From positions 1 to 6,991 of the forward strand of contig JAGRJX010000068.1 of NCBI GenBank assembly GCA_020442545.1: 6,991 nt of DNA. Direction: 5' to 3'. This document shows, piece by piece, positions 1-6,247 of the stretch. Below the pieces are notes generated by a model. That model worked only from the letters and a program-made list of their open reading frames with translations. It did not search any database and was not told the DNA's origin. Numbering within the stretch: the stretch's first letter is position 1; each line of letters opens with the position of its first letter. This stretch comes from Lysobacterales bacterium (GTDB lineage Bacteria; Pseudomonadota; Gammaproteobacteria; Xanthomonadales; Xanthomonadaceae). A program made the translations under genes and the position numbers.

Positions 1-287
1 ATCCAGTCGTATCAGCCTTCCCTGATAGGGTTGTCAGGTCGGCCTGTGCATCGGCCTTTTCGAGGCTTGCTCGGCGTTCACTCGCGTTACGGCCTGCACA
101 CTCGCGCTGTCACCGTATTTTGTGACACGCATTACCGAAGGCTTCAGCCATTTCGTTACCTCCATGACTGCTCCGGTTGCTTCCGGCTGGAGCAGTTGCC
201 GGGTGGGACTTGCACCCACTGGAAAAGCGCCGCCTTTTCACGGCGCACACCCAAAGCGGCCCTTCGGGGTCTCGCAAAGCTAGGGCA
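1..287. other. Gene-poor accessory segment with hairpins, possibly a recurrent Xanthomonadaceae repeat
   Basis: I see no convincing gene here. Several short frames are open on both strands, for example a 39-codon ATG frame at 164-283 (+) and a 61-codon GTG frame at 34-219 (-), but none has a clear ribosome binding site or a recognisable domain. From memory, peptides resembling the translations of this stretch (such as HSRYGLHTRAVT on plus and NAEQASKRPMHRP on minus) are called as hypothetical proteins in many Xanthomonas, Stenotrophomonas and Lysobacter genomes. If true on both strands, that points to a conserved nucleotide element rather than a protein. A small inverted repeat (10-15 with 22-27) lies at the left edge. 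The segment ends where homology to an XRE regulator begins, so the junction near 285 looks like a recombination point. Confidence 0.3.
167..246 (+). other. Cluster of three consecutive hairpins
   Basis: Hairpin 1 pairs 167-179 with 184-196: eight perfect Watson-Crick pairs at the base, then an inner part using three G-U wobbles, closed by loop CTTC (180-183). The wobbles work only in the plus-strand RNA, so plus is the likely structured strand. Hairpin 2 pairs GTGGG (203-207) with CCCAC (215-219). Hairpin 3 pairs GAAAAG (222-227) with CTTTTC (234-239), and can alternatively pair GCGCCG (227-232) with CGGCGC (241-246). The close packing suggests a structured RNA or a single-strand origin-like region. 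The function is unknown and I cannot assign an RNA family. Confidence 0.4.
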
Positions 288-530
288 AATCAGACCATGG
301 CGCACTACGAAGGCGGCGCGTTGCGCGTCGCGGTTTCGTTGCTGCCGACGCTCTCCGATACCTTGGGGATGTCCCTCGACGAGCTGGTCGGCACCCAGCC
401 CAAGCCCGGCAAGCGCGGGCCGGCACCGAAGCTGCAACAGCAGATCAAGCGCGTGCAGGCATTGCCGCGTGCCAAGCAACGGCTGGTCAGTGAAGTGCTG
501 GACTCGCTGCTGGCGCAAGCGCAGCGCTGA
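288..530 (+). pseudogene. 3' remnant of an XRE-family HTH transcriptional regulator
   Basis: The frame ending with TGA at 528-530 contains NQTMAHYEGGALRVAVSLLP, followed by PTLSDTLGMSLDELVG. This is the typical second half of an XRE/HTH_3 domain (end of the recognition helix plus helices 4-5). A basic tail follows (KPGKRGPAPKLQQQIKRVQ), then a helix ending LAQAQR. Helices 1-2 and the start of the recognition helix are absent. Upstream of codon 288 the frame no longer resembles the family and runs into unrelated hairpin-rich DNA. The nearest ATG (297-299) would give 77 residues, with no strong ribosome binding site. The protein probably cannot bind DNA as the parent did. Full-length relatives, from memory, are about 110-130 residues and often lie near mobile elements or prophages. 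The regulated target is unknown. Confidence 0.6.
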
Positions 531-562
531 ACGCGACTGCCTGTCAGCAGCGCAAAGCAAAA

Positions 563-585
563 CGCCACACCGGAAGGGCGTGGCG
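563..585 (-). terminator. Possible intrinsic terminator (minus orientation)
   Basis: CGCCAC (563-568) pairs with GTGGCG (580-585), with an A-C mismatch and two further G-C pairs inside and loop GGAAG. On the minus strand the stem is followed by TTTTGCTTT, the tail expected of a rho-independent terminator. On the plus strand no T-tract follows. It lies 33 nt beyond the stop of the XRE remnant. It may be a back-up for the stronger hairpin at 658-681. Confidence 0.35.
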
Positions 586-653
586 GTGGCAGGGACGCAG
601 CGGATGGCGGTATCGTGGGCGGGTCAGAGTGTTGCAACCGTCATCGAGTTGCC

Positions 654-686
654 AAAAAGGCCGGGGAGTGATCCCCGGCCTCTTGT
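654..686 (-). terminator. Strong intrinsic terminator, probably bidirectional, best on minus
   Basis: A perfect 10-bp stem pairs AGGCCGGGGA (658-667) with TCCCCGGCCT (672-681) around the tetraloop GTGA. On the minus strand it is followed by TTTTT (complement of 654-658). On the plus strand the tail CTTGTCTTG is weaker but usable. The plus-strand user would be the XRE remnant. No minus-strand gene now lies directly upstream of it, because the IS occupies 720-1819. If the IS is mentally removed, it falls about 95 nt after the prmC stop, a natural place for the terminator of that operon. Confidence 0.7.
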
Positions 687-719
687 CTTGGGCGATGCTG
701 CGCTGGAAAAGGTACTACG

Positions 720-738
720 TGTCGCATCCCGGATGATT
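720..738 (+). repeat. Left terminal inverted repeat of the IS
   Basis: The sequence TGTCGCATCCCGGATGATT matches the reverse complement of 1801-1819 at 18 of 19 bases, with T in place of C at position 15. This sets the left boundary of the IS at 720. Confidence 0.92.
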
Positions 739-769
739 ATATAGCCATATAAAACGCTTTGCGCTGTTC

Positions 770-850
770 ATGGCTCGCGATGTGATGCGTGGGCTGGTTG
801 AGGAGCTGCAAGCGGAGATCGTCCCGTCATCCAGGAGCTCGTCCGCATGA
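770..850 (+). CDS. Possible 26-codon leader frame of the transposase
   Basis: An ATG at 770 opens a frame (MARDVMRGLVEELQAEIVPS...) that ends with TGA at 848-850. That stop overlaps the transposase ATG in an ATGA arrangement, which is the geometry of translational coupling. I see no ribosome binding site in front of 770, and the peptide resembles nothing I know. It may be chance. It is listed because it fills the only gap between the left IS end and the transposase. Confidence 0.18.
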   Translation: MARDVMRGLVEELQAEIVPSSRSSSA

Positions 851-1821
851 TCCTTGCCTTGCACAAGAACGCACGCACCACGCCGGCCATCCGCGCCGAG
901 ATTGCTGCCAGCTCCGAGTCGGTCGCGGTGCTGGCCGCACGCTACGGCGTTTCAGAAGGCACCATCCGTCGCTGGCGCGATCGCAAGGTGTTCACCGACG
1001 CCTCGCACACGGCGCACCGTCTGCAGACCACGCTCACGCCGGCGCAGGAAAGGATCGTCGTCGAGCTGCGCAAGCTGCTGTTGCTGCCGTTGGATGACCT
1101 GCTTGCCGTGTGTCGGGAGTTCCTGTGCCCGGAGGTCTCGCGCTCGGGCCTGGATCGCTGCCTGCGTCGCCACGGCGTGGGCAATCTCCGGAGCCTGTTG
1201 CCTGCCGAACCCAAGGCCGTGCACAACCCGTTCAAGGCCTATGAGCCGGGCTACCTGCACATCGACGTGAAATACCTGCCGCAGATGCCCGGCGAGTCCA
1301 CCCGCCGCTATCTGTTCGTGGCCATCGACCGCGCCGCGCGCTGGGTGTTCGTACAGATCAGGAAAAGCAAGACGGCAAGCCAGGCGAAGGCGTTCCTGAA
1401 GGCGCTGCACAAGGCCTGTCCGATCCGCATCCGCACCGTGCTGACAGACAACGGCAAGGAGTTCACGGATCGGTTGTTCGGCTCACGTGCACGCCAGCCG
1501 ACGGGGCAACATGAATTTGATCAGCTATGCCGGGCGTTGGGTATCGACCACCGGTTGACTCGTGTACGGCGACCGCAGACTAACGGCATGGTCGAACGCT
1601 TCAACGGCCGCATCGCGGATGTTCTCAAGACGCACCACTTCCGCTCGGGCGACGACCTGGAAAAGACACTGGATCGCTATGTGCACCTGTACAACCACCA
1701 GCTGCCGCAATCAGCGCTCAAATCAAGTGCCCCGATCCAGGCGATGAAGGATTGGTACGATGAAAAGCCTGAGCTGTTTCACCGACAACCACGGCAGTCC
1801 AATCGTCCGGGATGCGACAGT
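847..1821 (+). CDS. IS481-family DDE transposase, no stop codon inside the IS
   Basis: It catalyses cut-and-paste or copy transposition of the surrounding IS. The ATG at 847 is preceded by AGGAG (833-837) at 9 nt. Residues 15-47 form an HTH (VLAARYGVSEGTIRRWRDR). The rve-type integrase core starts around residue 127 with catalytic D140 (YLHIDVKYLP), D201 (VLTDNGKEF) and E250 (NGMVERFNGRI). The insert after D201 (FGSRARQPTGQHEFDQLC) is typical of this IS481 subgroup. The C-terminus reads NRPGCDS, and relatives, from memory, stop right there. Here the right inverted repeat itself encodes NRPGCD and the IS ends within codon 325, so the stop must come from flanking DNA. In this copy the next in-frame stop is at 2686-2688, giving a theoretical 613-residue product whose last 288 residues are antisense prmC. 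The entry is cut at codon 325. Confidence 0.9.
1801..1819 (-). repeat. Right terminal inverted repeat of the IS
   Basis: The bases AATCGTCCGGGATGCGACA are the inverted partner of 720-738, with one mismatch. The repeat is also coding: read in the transposase frame it gives NRPGCD. Beyond it, 1820-1875 is 56 bp of non-coding DNA up to the prmC stop. Confidence 0.92.
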
Positions 1822-1875
1822 CAGGTGATCCCGCTAAATCGGTTCGGGCAGTCCATCTTGTTGTCTGGGCGAGCT

Positions 1876-2739
1876 TCAGCCCGGCCAGCGTCCAAGGCTG
1901 ACGCGTTCGCGGCCCTCGAGGTCGGTCACTGTGGTCACCTCGACGAAGCCCGATGCATCCAGAAGTGCACGAACCGCCTCGCCCTGCCGCCAGCCGTGTT
2001 CAAGCAACAGCCAGCCTCGCGGCTTGAGGCAGGCTGGCGAGTCCGCGACGATGCGTCGGATGGCATCGAGACCATCGGCACCCGAAGCCAGCGCCATGCG
2101 CGGTTCAAAGCGGAGGTCGCCGCGCGACAGGTGCGGGTCGTCGTCTTCGATGTAGGGCGGATTGCTGACGATGGCATCGAAACGCCGGCCGTGCAGCGGC
2201 TGCAGCCAGTCGCCGTGATGCAACGTCACGTTCTGCAGTCGCAGCGCCTCTTGGTTGGACCTCGCGACCGCCAGCGCGGCCTCACTGGCATCGACCGCAT
2301 GCAGCCGCCATGTTGGCCGCTCGCTGGCCAGCGCCAGGGCGATGGCGCCGCTGCCGGTACCGAGGTCGGCCACGTCACAACACTGTTCTGCGACGAGTCG
2401 CGCCAGAACCTGCTCCACCAGCGTCTCGGTTTCCGGGCGAGGAATCAGCGTGTCGCTGTTGACCTGCAGGTCCAGCGTCCAGAAGCCACGGCAACCGACG
2501 ATGTGCGCCACTGGCTCGCCAGCAATACGACGCACCAGCAAGGCCTCGAAACGCTCCCGCGGCCCGGCATCCAGCTGGTCGCCGGCATGCGCGAACAGCC
2601 AGGCGCGATCACGGCCCAGGACATGGCCCAACAGCAGCTCCACCTCGTAGCGGCACTCCGCCGCCTCGGCATCCGTCATCGCACGTAGGCGGGCCACCGC
2701 CTCGCGGACGCAGGCGGCCAGCGTCGTATCCGCGCTCAA
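1876..2739 (-). CDS. prmC: PrmC (HemK), release factor glutamine N5-methyltransferase
   Basis: PrmC uses S-adenosylmethionine to methylate the glutamine of the GGQ motif in release factors RF1 and RF2, which they need for efficient peptide release. The 287-residue protein is full length. It has an N-terminal helical release-factor-binding domain (about 1-90), the family motif LIPRPETETLVE (98-109), the SAM-binding loop DLGTGSG (125-131), the acidic VDAS (149-152), and the catalytic NPPY (193-196) that holds the target amide. The start is a TTG at 2739-2737 overlapping the TGA of the membrane-protein gene (2738-2736), implying translational coupling. No in-frame ATG gives a better N-terminus, the next Met being residue 21. 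The upstream ribosome binding site is weak. Only 56 bp separate the stop from the IS, and no terminator is seen there. An antisense frame from the transposase covers most of the gene. Confidence 0.95.
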   Translation of the reverse strand: MSADTTLAACVREAVARLRAMTDAEAAECRYEVELLLGHVLGRDRAWLFAHAGDQLDAGPRERFEALLVRRIAGEPVAHIVGCRGFWTLDLQVNSDTLIPRPETETLVEQVLARLVAEQCCDVADLGTGSGAIALALASERPTWRLHAVDASEAALAVARSNQEALRLQNVTLHHGDWLQPLHGRRFDAIVSNPPYIEDDDPHLSRGDLRFEPRMALASGADGLDAIRRIVADSPACLKPRGWLLLEHGWRQGEAVRALLDASGFVEVTTVTDLEGRERVSLGRWPG

Positions 2740-3305
2740 GCGAGCGCCAGCTCCACGCCGGCAACGATGCAGGCCAGGATGAATCCGGCGATGAAGAACA
2801 GGTAGCTCAGCCGCAGATACGGGTACTTGTGGTGCGCCAGATAGCTGCCCAGCGAATACACGTCGCGCACCACGGTTGCATAGGCCTGACCGGGCTGCAT
2901 GGCCGCGCTCATGCGTTCCATGAACTCCTTCTCGTCGAGCATGGCGAAATGGCCGAAGAAGAGCACGTTGAAGCCGGGCGGCAGGCGGTCATTGCGATGG
3001 CGGATCGGCCGGTACTTCGGCAGCACCGCGAGGATCGCCAGCAGCAGCGCCAGCAGGGTGAAGAAGCCCAGCACCATCAGCGCGATGCGCAGGTCGGGAT
3101 CGCTGAGCCGGCCCAGCACCAGCGTCAGCATGATCGACGACACCGTGATGATGATGTTGGCCTTGGTGTCGGCCATCATCGACAGCGTGACGTGATGCTG
3201 CTGCACCAGGCGCAGCAGGTGGTCGGTACTGCCGCGTTCCGGCACCTGCGCGAAACGTTCATGGATCGCCGCGCGCTCGGCGTCGGTCAGAGCCGGTTGG
3301 GACAT
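2736..3305 (-). CDS. DUF5706 / PycTM-like three-TM membrane protein
   Basis: The 189-residue protein starts with a soluble N-terminus (1-45), followed by the family signature MMADTKANIIITVSSIML (43-60). That signature leads into TM1 (about 50-66), with TM2 at 73-95. A basic cytosolic loop (PKYRPIRHRNDR, 96-107) and a central soluble part (108-160) follow, then TM3 at about 165-185. This matches the DUF5706 (PycTM) family as I remember it; members next to a pyrimidine cyclase are Pycsar antiphage effectors that damage the membrane on sensing cCMP or cUMP. No cyclase is encoded in this window. The neighbour is prmC, overlapping by 4 nt, so a non-defence housekeeping role is equally possible. 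The ATG at 3305 has a poor ribosome binding site. Family assignment is fairly sure, function unknown. Confidence 0.8.
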   Translation of the reverse strand: MSQPALTDAERAAIHERFAQVPERGSTDHLLRLVQQHHVTLSMMADTKANIIITVSSIMLTLVLGRLSDPDLRIALMVLGFFTLLALLLAILAVLPKYRPIRHRNDRLPPGFNVLFFGHFAMLDEKEFMERMSAAMQPGQAYATVVRDVYSLGSYLAHHKYPYLRLSYLFFIAGFILACIVAGVELALA

Positions 3306-3337
3306 GGTGCTGCGTATCCGTCGGGGTTGCTGCCGCC

Positions 3338-3343
3338 ATCATA
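3338..3343 (-). promoter_or_regulatory. Possible -10 box for the DUF5706-prmC pair
   Basis: TATGAT on the minus strand matches the sigma-70 -10 consensus at five of six bases and lies 32 nt upstream of the DUF5706 start. At normal spacing the -35 would fall inside the terminator stem (about 3360-3366) and is not consensus-like. The pair may instead depend on read-through from the aminopeptidase gene. Confidence 0.25.
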
Positions 3344-3353
3344 ACGCTGGAAC

Positions 3354-3384
3354 GCAGAAGGCCCGCGTTGCGCGGGCCTTCTGC
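3354..3384 (-). terminator. Terminator hairpin after the aminopeptidase gene
   Basis: A perfect 14-bp stem pairs GCAGAAGGCCCGCG (3354-3367) with CGCGGGCCTTCTGC (3371-3384) around loop TTG. It starts 20 nt after the aminopeptidase stop. The T-tract on the minus side is weak (GTTCC), so termination may be incomplete, allowing some transcription of the DUF5706-prmC pair. Confidence 0.75.
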
Positions 3385-3403
3385 TTGCAAGACGTTGCTG
3401 AAA

Positions 3404-6130
3404 TCAGAGCGCCTTGTATTCCGGAATCACCAGCGGATGCTTCGCCTGCGCCTCGCGCAGGTCGCTGCATAGCTGGATGCGTTCCTTGGTCTGCGCCATG
3501 CCGCGCGGTCCGCCCTCGATGCTGGCCATGCGCTGCGCAAACTTCGCATCGAGGTCCCTGGCCTCCTCCGGGCTGCACATGTTCGCCGAATACAGCGACG
3601 CGACACGGCGCTCCTTCGGCGCCGACAGCTCGGCCAGCTTATCGAAGTGCTGGTCAACCCAGGCGCGCAGCTCGACGCGACGGTCATCGTCGTCGGTGCC
3701 GGCCTGCGAACCCAGCAGCGGGCCGAGCTCGTTGCGACGCAGCAGGTCCTTCTCGAACACCAGCTGGCGCGCGCGCTCGGTCAATGCCTTGTCATCCATG
3801 TTGCCCATGGCGGACAGCAGGTCACCGCGGATGCTCGGGTCCGCCGTGCTGCGGAAATGCCTTTCCAGCATGTCGAACACGTCCTTGCCTCCCAGCTCGG
3901 AGGCCGCCCAGATCACCGTGCCCAGCTGATCGGCAGGCACAGCATCCGTGTGCAGTTTGCCGTCGCCCGGCTCATCGCCCACCGACATGCCCAATACCCG
4001 GCGACCCCGATTGGCCAGCTCCTGGCGCAGCGCCGGATCCTTCGCCGTGCCGGCCAGGAAGCCGATCAGCGCGCTGCGCAGGCGGCGATCCTCGTCGCTG
4101 TCGCCGTCCTTCGCGTCGAGACCGAGCTGCTTGAGCATCGGGCCATACACGGCGCGACCGTAGGCGCGCAGGGCATCCTTCTGCTTCTCGTCCGTCGCGA
4201 TGCGCTGGATCATCCAGCCGATCTTACCGGTGGGCGCCAGCCTGGTTTCGCGCACGTCGGAGGAAGCCAGCAGCGGCACGCTCTGCAGGTAAGCGCTGGC
4301 GTCCAGCGTGCCGGCGCTGAAGGCGGCGTCGAGAGTCGCCGAATACACGGTCTGCTCACGCTCGCTGAGCTTGTCGAAAGCGGCGGTCAGCTTCTGCTGC
4401 GATGCCGGGTCCAGCGTGTAGCGGTAGTAGCCGGCGCCATCGGCATTCGGCATCACCCACGCAGGGCAGCTGTCGGCATCGAGGGCGAATTCACCCTGCG
4501 CCTTGTCGAACAGCTCGCACTGGCTGGCGAGCTTGCCGTCAGCCTCATAGCGGACGCACAGCGGAATGCCCCAGTGCTGGCCCTCGATGCGCTCCACCAC
4601 CGAACCCAGCGGGAGGTAGCGGCGCTGCTTGAGCTTCAGCAGCGGCTGCTCGCCCTCGCAGTCCAGCGTGACCGCCAGCTCCGGCACGCCGGGCTGGTCG
4701 ATAAAGCTGTGGAACGCCGCCGCCACGCCCTTGGCATCCTTGCTGTGCGCGGCGATGGAGCGGATCAGGTCGTCGCTGGTGGCGTTGCCTCGACTGTGCG
4801 CGCGCAGGTAGTCGCGGATCGCGTCACGGAACGGTTCTTCGCCGACGAAGCGTTCGAACATGGCCAGCACCGCACCGCCCTTGGCGTAGGTGATGCCATC
4901 GAAAGCCGACTCGATATCGGTGTATTCGTTAATCGGCTCATGCACGCGTCGCGAGCTGGCCAGGCTGTCCTGGCCCATGGCGTACATGCCGTAACGCATC
5001 AAGCCGCGATCGGTGTGGAACTCCGGGTGCAGCTGGTGGACGATCTTGTTGCCCATCCAGGTGGCGAAGGCCTCGTTCAGCCAGATGTCGTCCCACCACG
5101 GCATGGTGACCAGATCACCGAACCACTGGTGCGCCAGCTCATGCGCATGCGTGCCCCAATAGCCCTGGCGCTCGCCCACCGGCGAATCCTCGTTCACGAA
5201 CAGCAGGTAGTCGCGATAGGTGATCAGGCCCGGATTCTCCATCGCGCCCGCGGCAAAGTCGGGCGCGGCGAGGATGTCCAGCTTGTCGAAGGGGTACGGG
5301 ATGTCGAAATAGACCTCCATCGCTTCGACGATGGCTGCGGTGTTCTCCAGCGCGTAGTCCATGCGACCGCCCTGCCCCTTGGCGGCGATGCCGCGCAGCT
5401 GCAGCGGCGTCTTGCGCACACTGTTGGGCGGAATGTCCTTCCACTTCACCACGTCCCACGGCCCGACCGCGAAGGCGACCAGGTAGCTGGGCAGGTTCTC
5501 GGTGGTCTCGAAGGTCAGCTTCTTCCAGCCTTCATCGGCTGGCTCCACGCTCACCTGCTGGGTGTTGGCGATGCCCTGCTGGTCGGCCGGCACGGTCAGG
5601 CTGATCTTCCACGGCTGCTTGAAGCTGGGCTCGTCGAAGCCCGGGAAGGTGATGCGTGCCCCCAGCGATTCGAACTGGGTCATCACATGCGGCACGCCTT
5701 CCGGCTTGACCTGATAGGCACCGGACAGGCTGCCGAACGGCGCCTCGTAGACGATCTCGATCGTGGCCTTGCCGGCAGGCAGGGTGTCGGGCGCGGTGGC
5801 CTTGAGCACGCCGCCGGCCTCATGCGCCTGCTCGATGGTCAGTGGCACCGTCTCACCATCCGCCGTGGCGCAGGTCGCCGACTTGATGTCGAGATTGCGC
5901 CCGTGCAGCCAAAAGCTTTTCAGGGGCTTGGCCAGTTCGACGTCAATGCGGGTATGACCGCTGAAGCGCTCTTTCGATGGATCAATTTTCAGGTCGACGG
6001 CGACCACGTCAGGTACCACGTCGCGCGACAGGCGACCCAGCGGCACCTCATCGGCTGCGCTGGCTGGCGAACAGCTGGCAGCGGCCAACACGGCCGCCGT
6101 TGCGGCGGCAAGCAGACTGCGTCGAAACAT
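3404..6130 (-). CDS. Exported M1-family zinc aminopeptidase
   Basis: This 908-residue protein removes N-terminal amino acids from peptides, probably in the periplasm or at the cell surface. A signal peptide is present: MFRRSL, a hydrophobic stretch at 6-19, then SCSPASA|ADEV. Cleavage after ASA is likely, though AAASC (Cys20) resembles a weak lipobox. The N-terminal beta domain (about 35-235) is followed by the exopeptidase motif GAMEN (295-299). The zinc site is HELAH (H330, E331, H334) with the third ligand E353 in WLNEAFA, exact HEXXH-X18-E spacing. Y415 in ITYAKGG is the expected transition-state tyrosine. The C-terminal half is an ERAP1_C-like helical domain. The ATG has GGAG 7 nt upstream. 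Such genes are often labelled pepN, but the domain type is closer to the eukaryote-like ERAP/PSA branch than to cytosolic E. coli PepN. It is divergent from ahpC and followed by a terminator. Confidence 0.95.
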   Translation of the reverse strand: MFRRSLLAAATAAVLAAASCSPASAADEVPLGRLSRDVVPDVVAVDLKIDPSKERFSGHTRIDVELAKPLKSFWLHGRNLDIKSATCATADGETVPLTIEQAHEAGGVLKATAPDTLPAGKATIEIVYEAPFGSLSGAYQVKPEGVPHVMTQFESLGARITFPGFDEPSFKQPWKISLTVPADQQGIANTQQVSVEPADEGWKKLTFETTENLPSYLVAFAVGPWDVVKWKDIPPNSVRKTPLQLRGIAAKGQGGRMDYALENTAAIVEAMEVYFDIPYPFDKLDILAAPDFAAGAMENPGLITYRDYLLFVNEDSPVGERQGYWGTHAHELAHQWFGDLVTMPWWDDIWLNEAFATWMGNKIVHQLHPEFHTDRGLMRYGMYAMGQDSLASSRRVHEPINEYTDIESAFDGITYAKGGAVLAMFERFVGEEPFRDAIRDYLRAHSRGNATSDDLIRSIAAHSKDAKGVAAAFHSFIDQPGVPELAVTLDCEGEQPLLKLKQRRYLPLGSVVERIEGQHWGIPLCVRYEADGKLASQCELFDKAQGEFALDADSCPAWVMPNADGAGYYRYTLDPASQQKLTAAFDKLSEREQTVYSATLDAAFSAGTLDASAYLQSVPLLASSDVRETRLAPTGKIGWMIQRIATDEKQKDALRAYGRAVYGPMLKQLGLDAKDGDSDEDRRLRSALIGFLAGTAKDPALRQELANRGRRVLGMSVGDEPGDGKLHTDAVPADQLGTVIWAASELGGKDVFDMLERHFRSTADPSIRGDLLSAMGNMDDKALTERARQLVFEKDLLRRNELGPLLGSQAGTDDDDRRVELRAWVDQHFDKLAELSAPKERRVASLYSANMCSPEEARDLDAKFAQRMASIEGGPRGMAQTKERIQLCSDLREAQAKHPLVIPEYKAL

Positions 6131-6158
6131 GAGGGCTCTCCGGACAATTCAGCGCTGA

Positions 6159-6186
6159 AGCCTAGGGCGCGCCGGACAGCGACAAA
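6159..6186 (-). promoter_or_regulatory. Tentative promoter of the aminopeptidase gene
   Basis: On the minus strand TTTGTC (6186-6181) and TAGGCT (6164-6159) are separated by 16 nt and lie about 30 nt before the ATG. Both hexamers match consensus only partly. This is the best sigma-70-like pair I can see on this side of the intergenic region. Confidence 0.22.
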
Positions 6187-6218
6187 CGTGGCGAAAGTAC
6201 CGGGTAGCGTGACGAAAG
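6187..6218. repeat. Direct repeat pair with 21-bp period
   Basis: CGTGGCGAAAG (6187-6197) and CGTGACGAAAG (6208-6218) differ at one base and are offset by exactly 21 bp, two turns of the helix. They lie just upstream of the tentative aminopeptidase promoter, where a regulator could bind both copies on the same face. No known binding site is recognised. Confidence 0.25.
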
Positions 6219-6247
6219 CCGGCAGGTCGGCGGATCATCGTCCACAG

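Larger units (their letters stand above)
720..1819 (+). mobile_element. IS481-family insertion sequence, complete, 1100 bp
   Basis: The ends are defined by 19-bp terminal inverted repeats beginning TGT, matching at 18 of 19 positions. The single transposase gene between them is an IS481-type DDE protein, and TGT...ACA ends fit that family. Length is normal for it. The flanks (ending TACTACG on the left, beginning GTCAGGT on the right) show no direct repeat of 2-9 bp, so there is no visible target duplication. Just inside the left end is a small AT-rich palindrome (TATAT at 738-742, ATATA at 747-751). The element lies between accessory DNA and the prmC operon and points toward prmC. Whether it is still mobile is unknown, but the ends and catalytic residues look intact. 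Confidence 0.92.

Noticed and set aside
121..136. CRP-like TGTGA-N6-TTACC sharing an 11-mer with the site at 6248
   Set aside because: Only eight of ten consensus bases, with no gene promoter to serve. An 11-bp match is expected by chance in a window of this size.
198..223. Minus-strand GTGCAAGTCCCAC resembling a group II intron domain I segment
   Set aside because: No domain V, no reverse transcriptase and no other intron domains are visible nearby. The match is short and also part of a simple hairpin.
31..744. A 237-codon plus-strand frame covering the left accessory region
   Set aside because: It crosses the XRE remnant in the wrong frame and ends inside the left IS repeat. The composition (many Arg, Cys, Ser) looks like out-of-frame translation.
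1808..1833. Inverted repeat CGGGAT/ATCCCG across the right IS boundary
   Set aside because: Six-base arms with a 14-base loop are likely accidental, and half of the repeat is simply part of the IS end. Not a convincing terminator for either strand.
2829..3344. Plus-strand frame rich in His, Gln and Arg opposite the membrane-protein gene
   Set aside because: This is the reverse reading of a hydrophobic membrane protein. No motif and no translation signal was seen.
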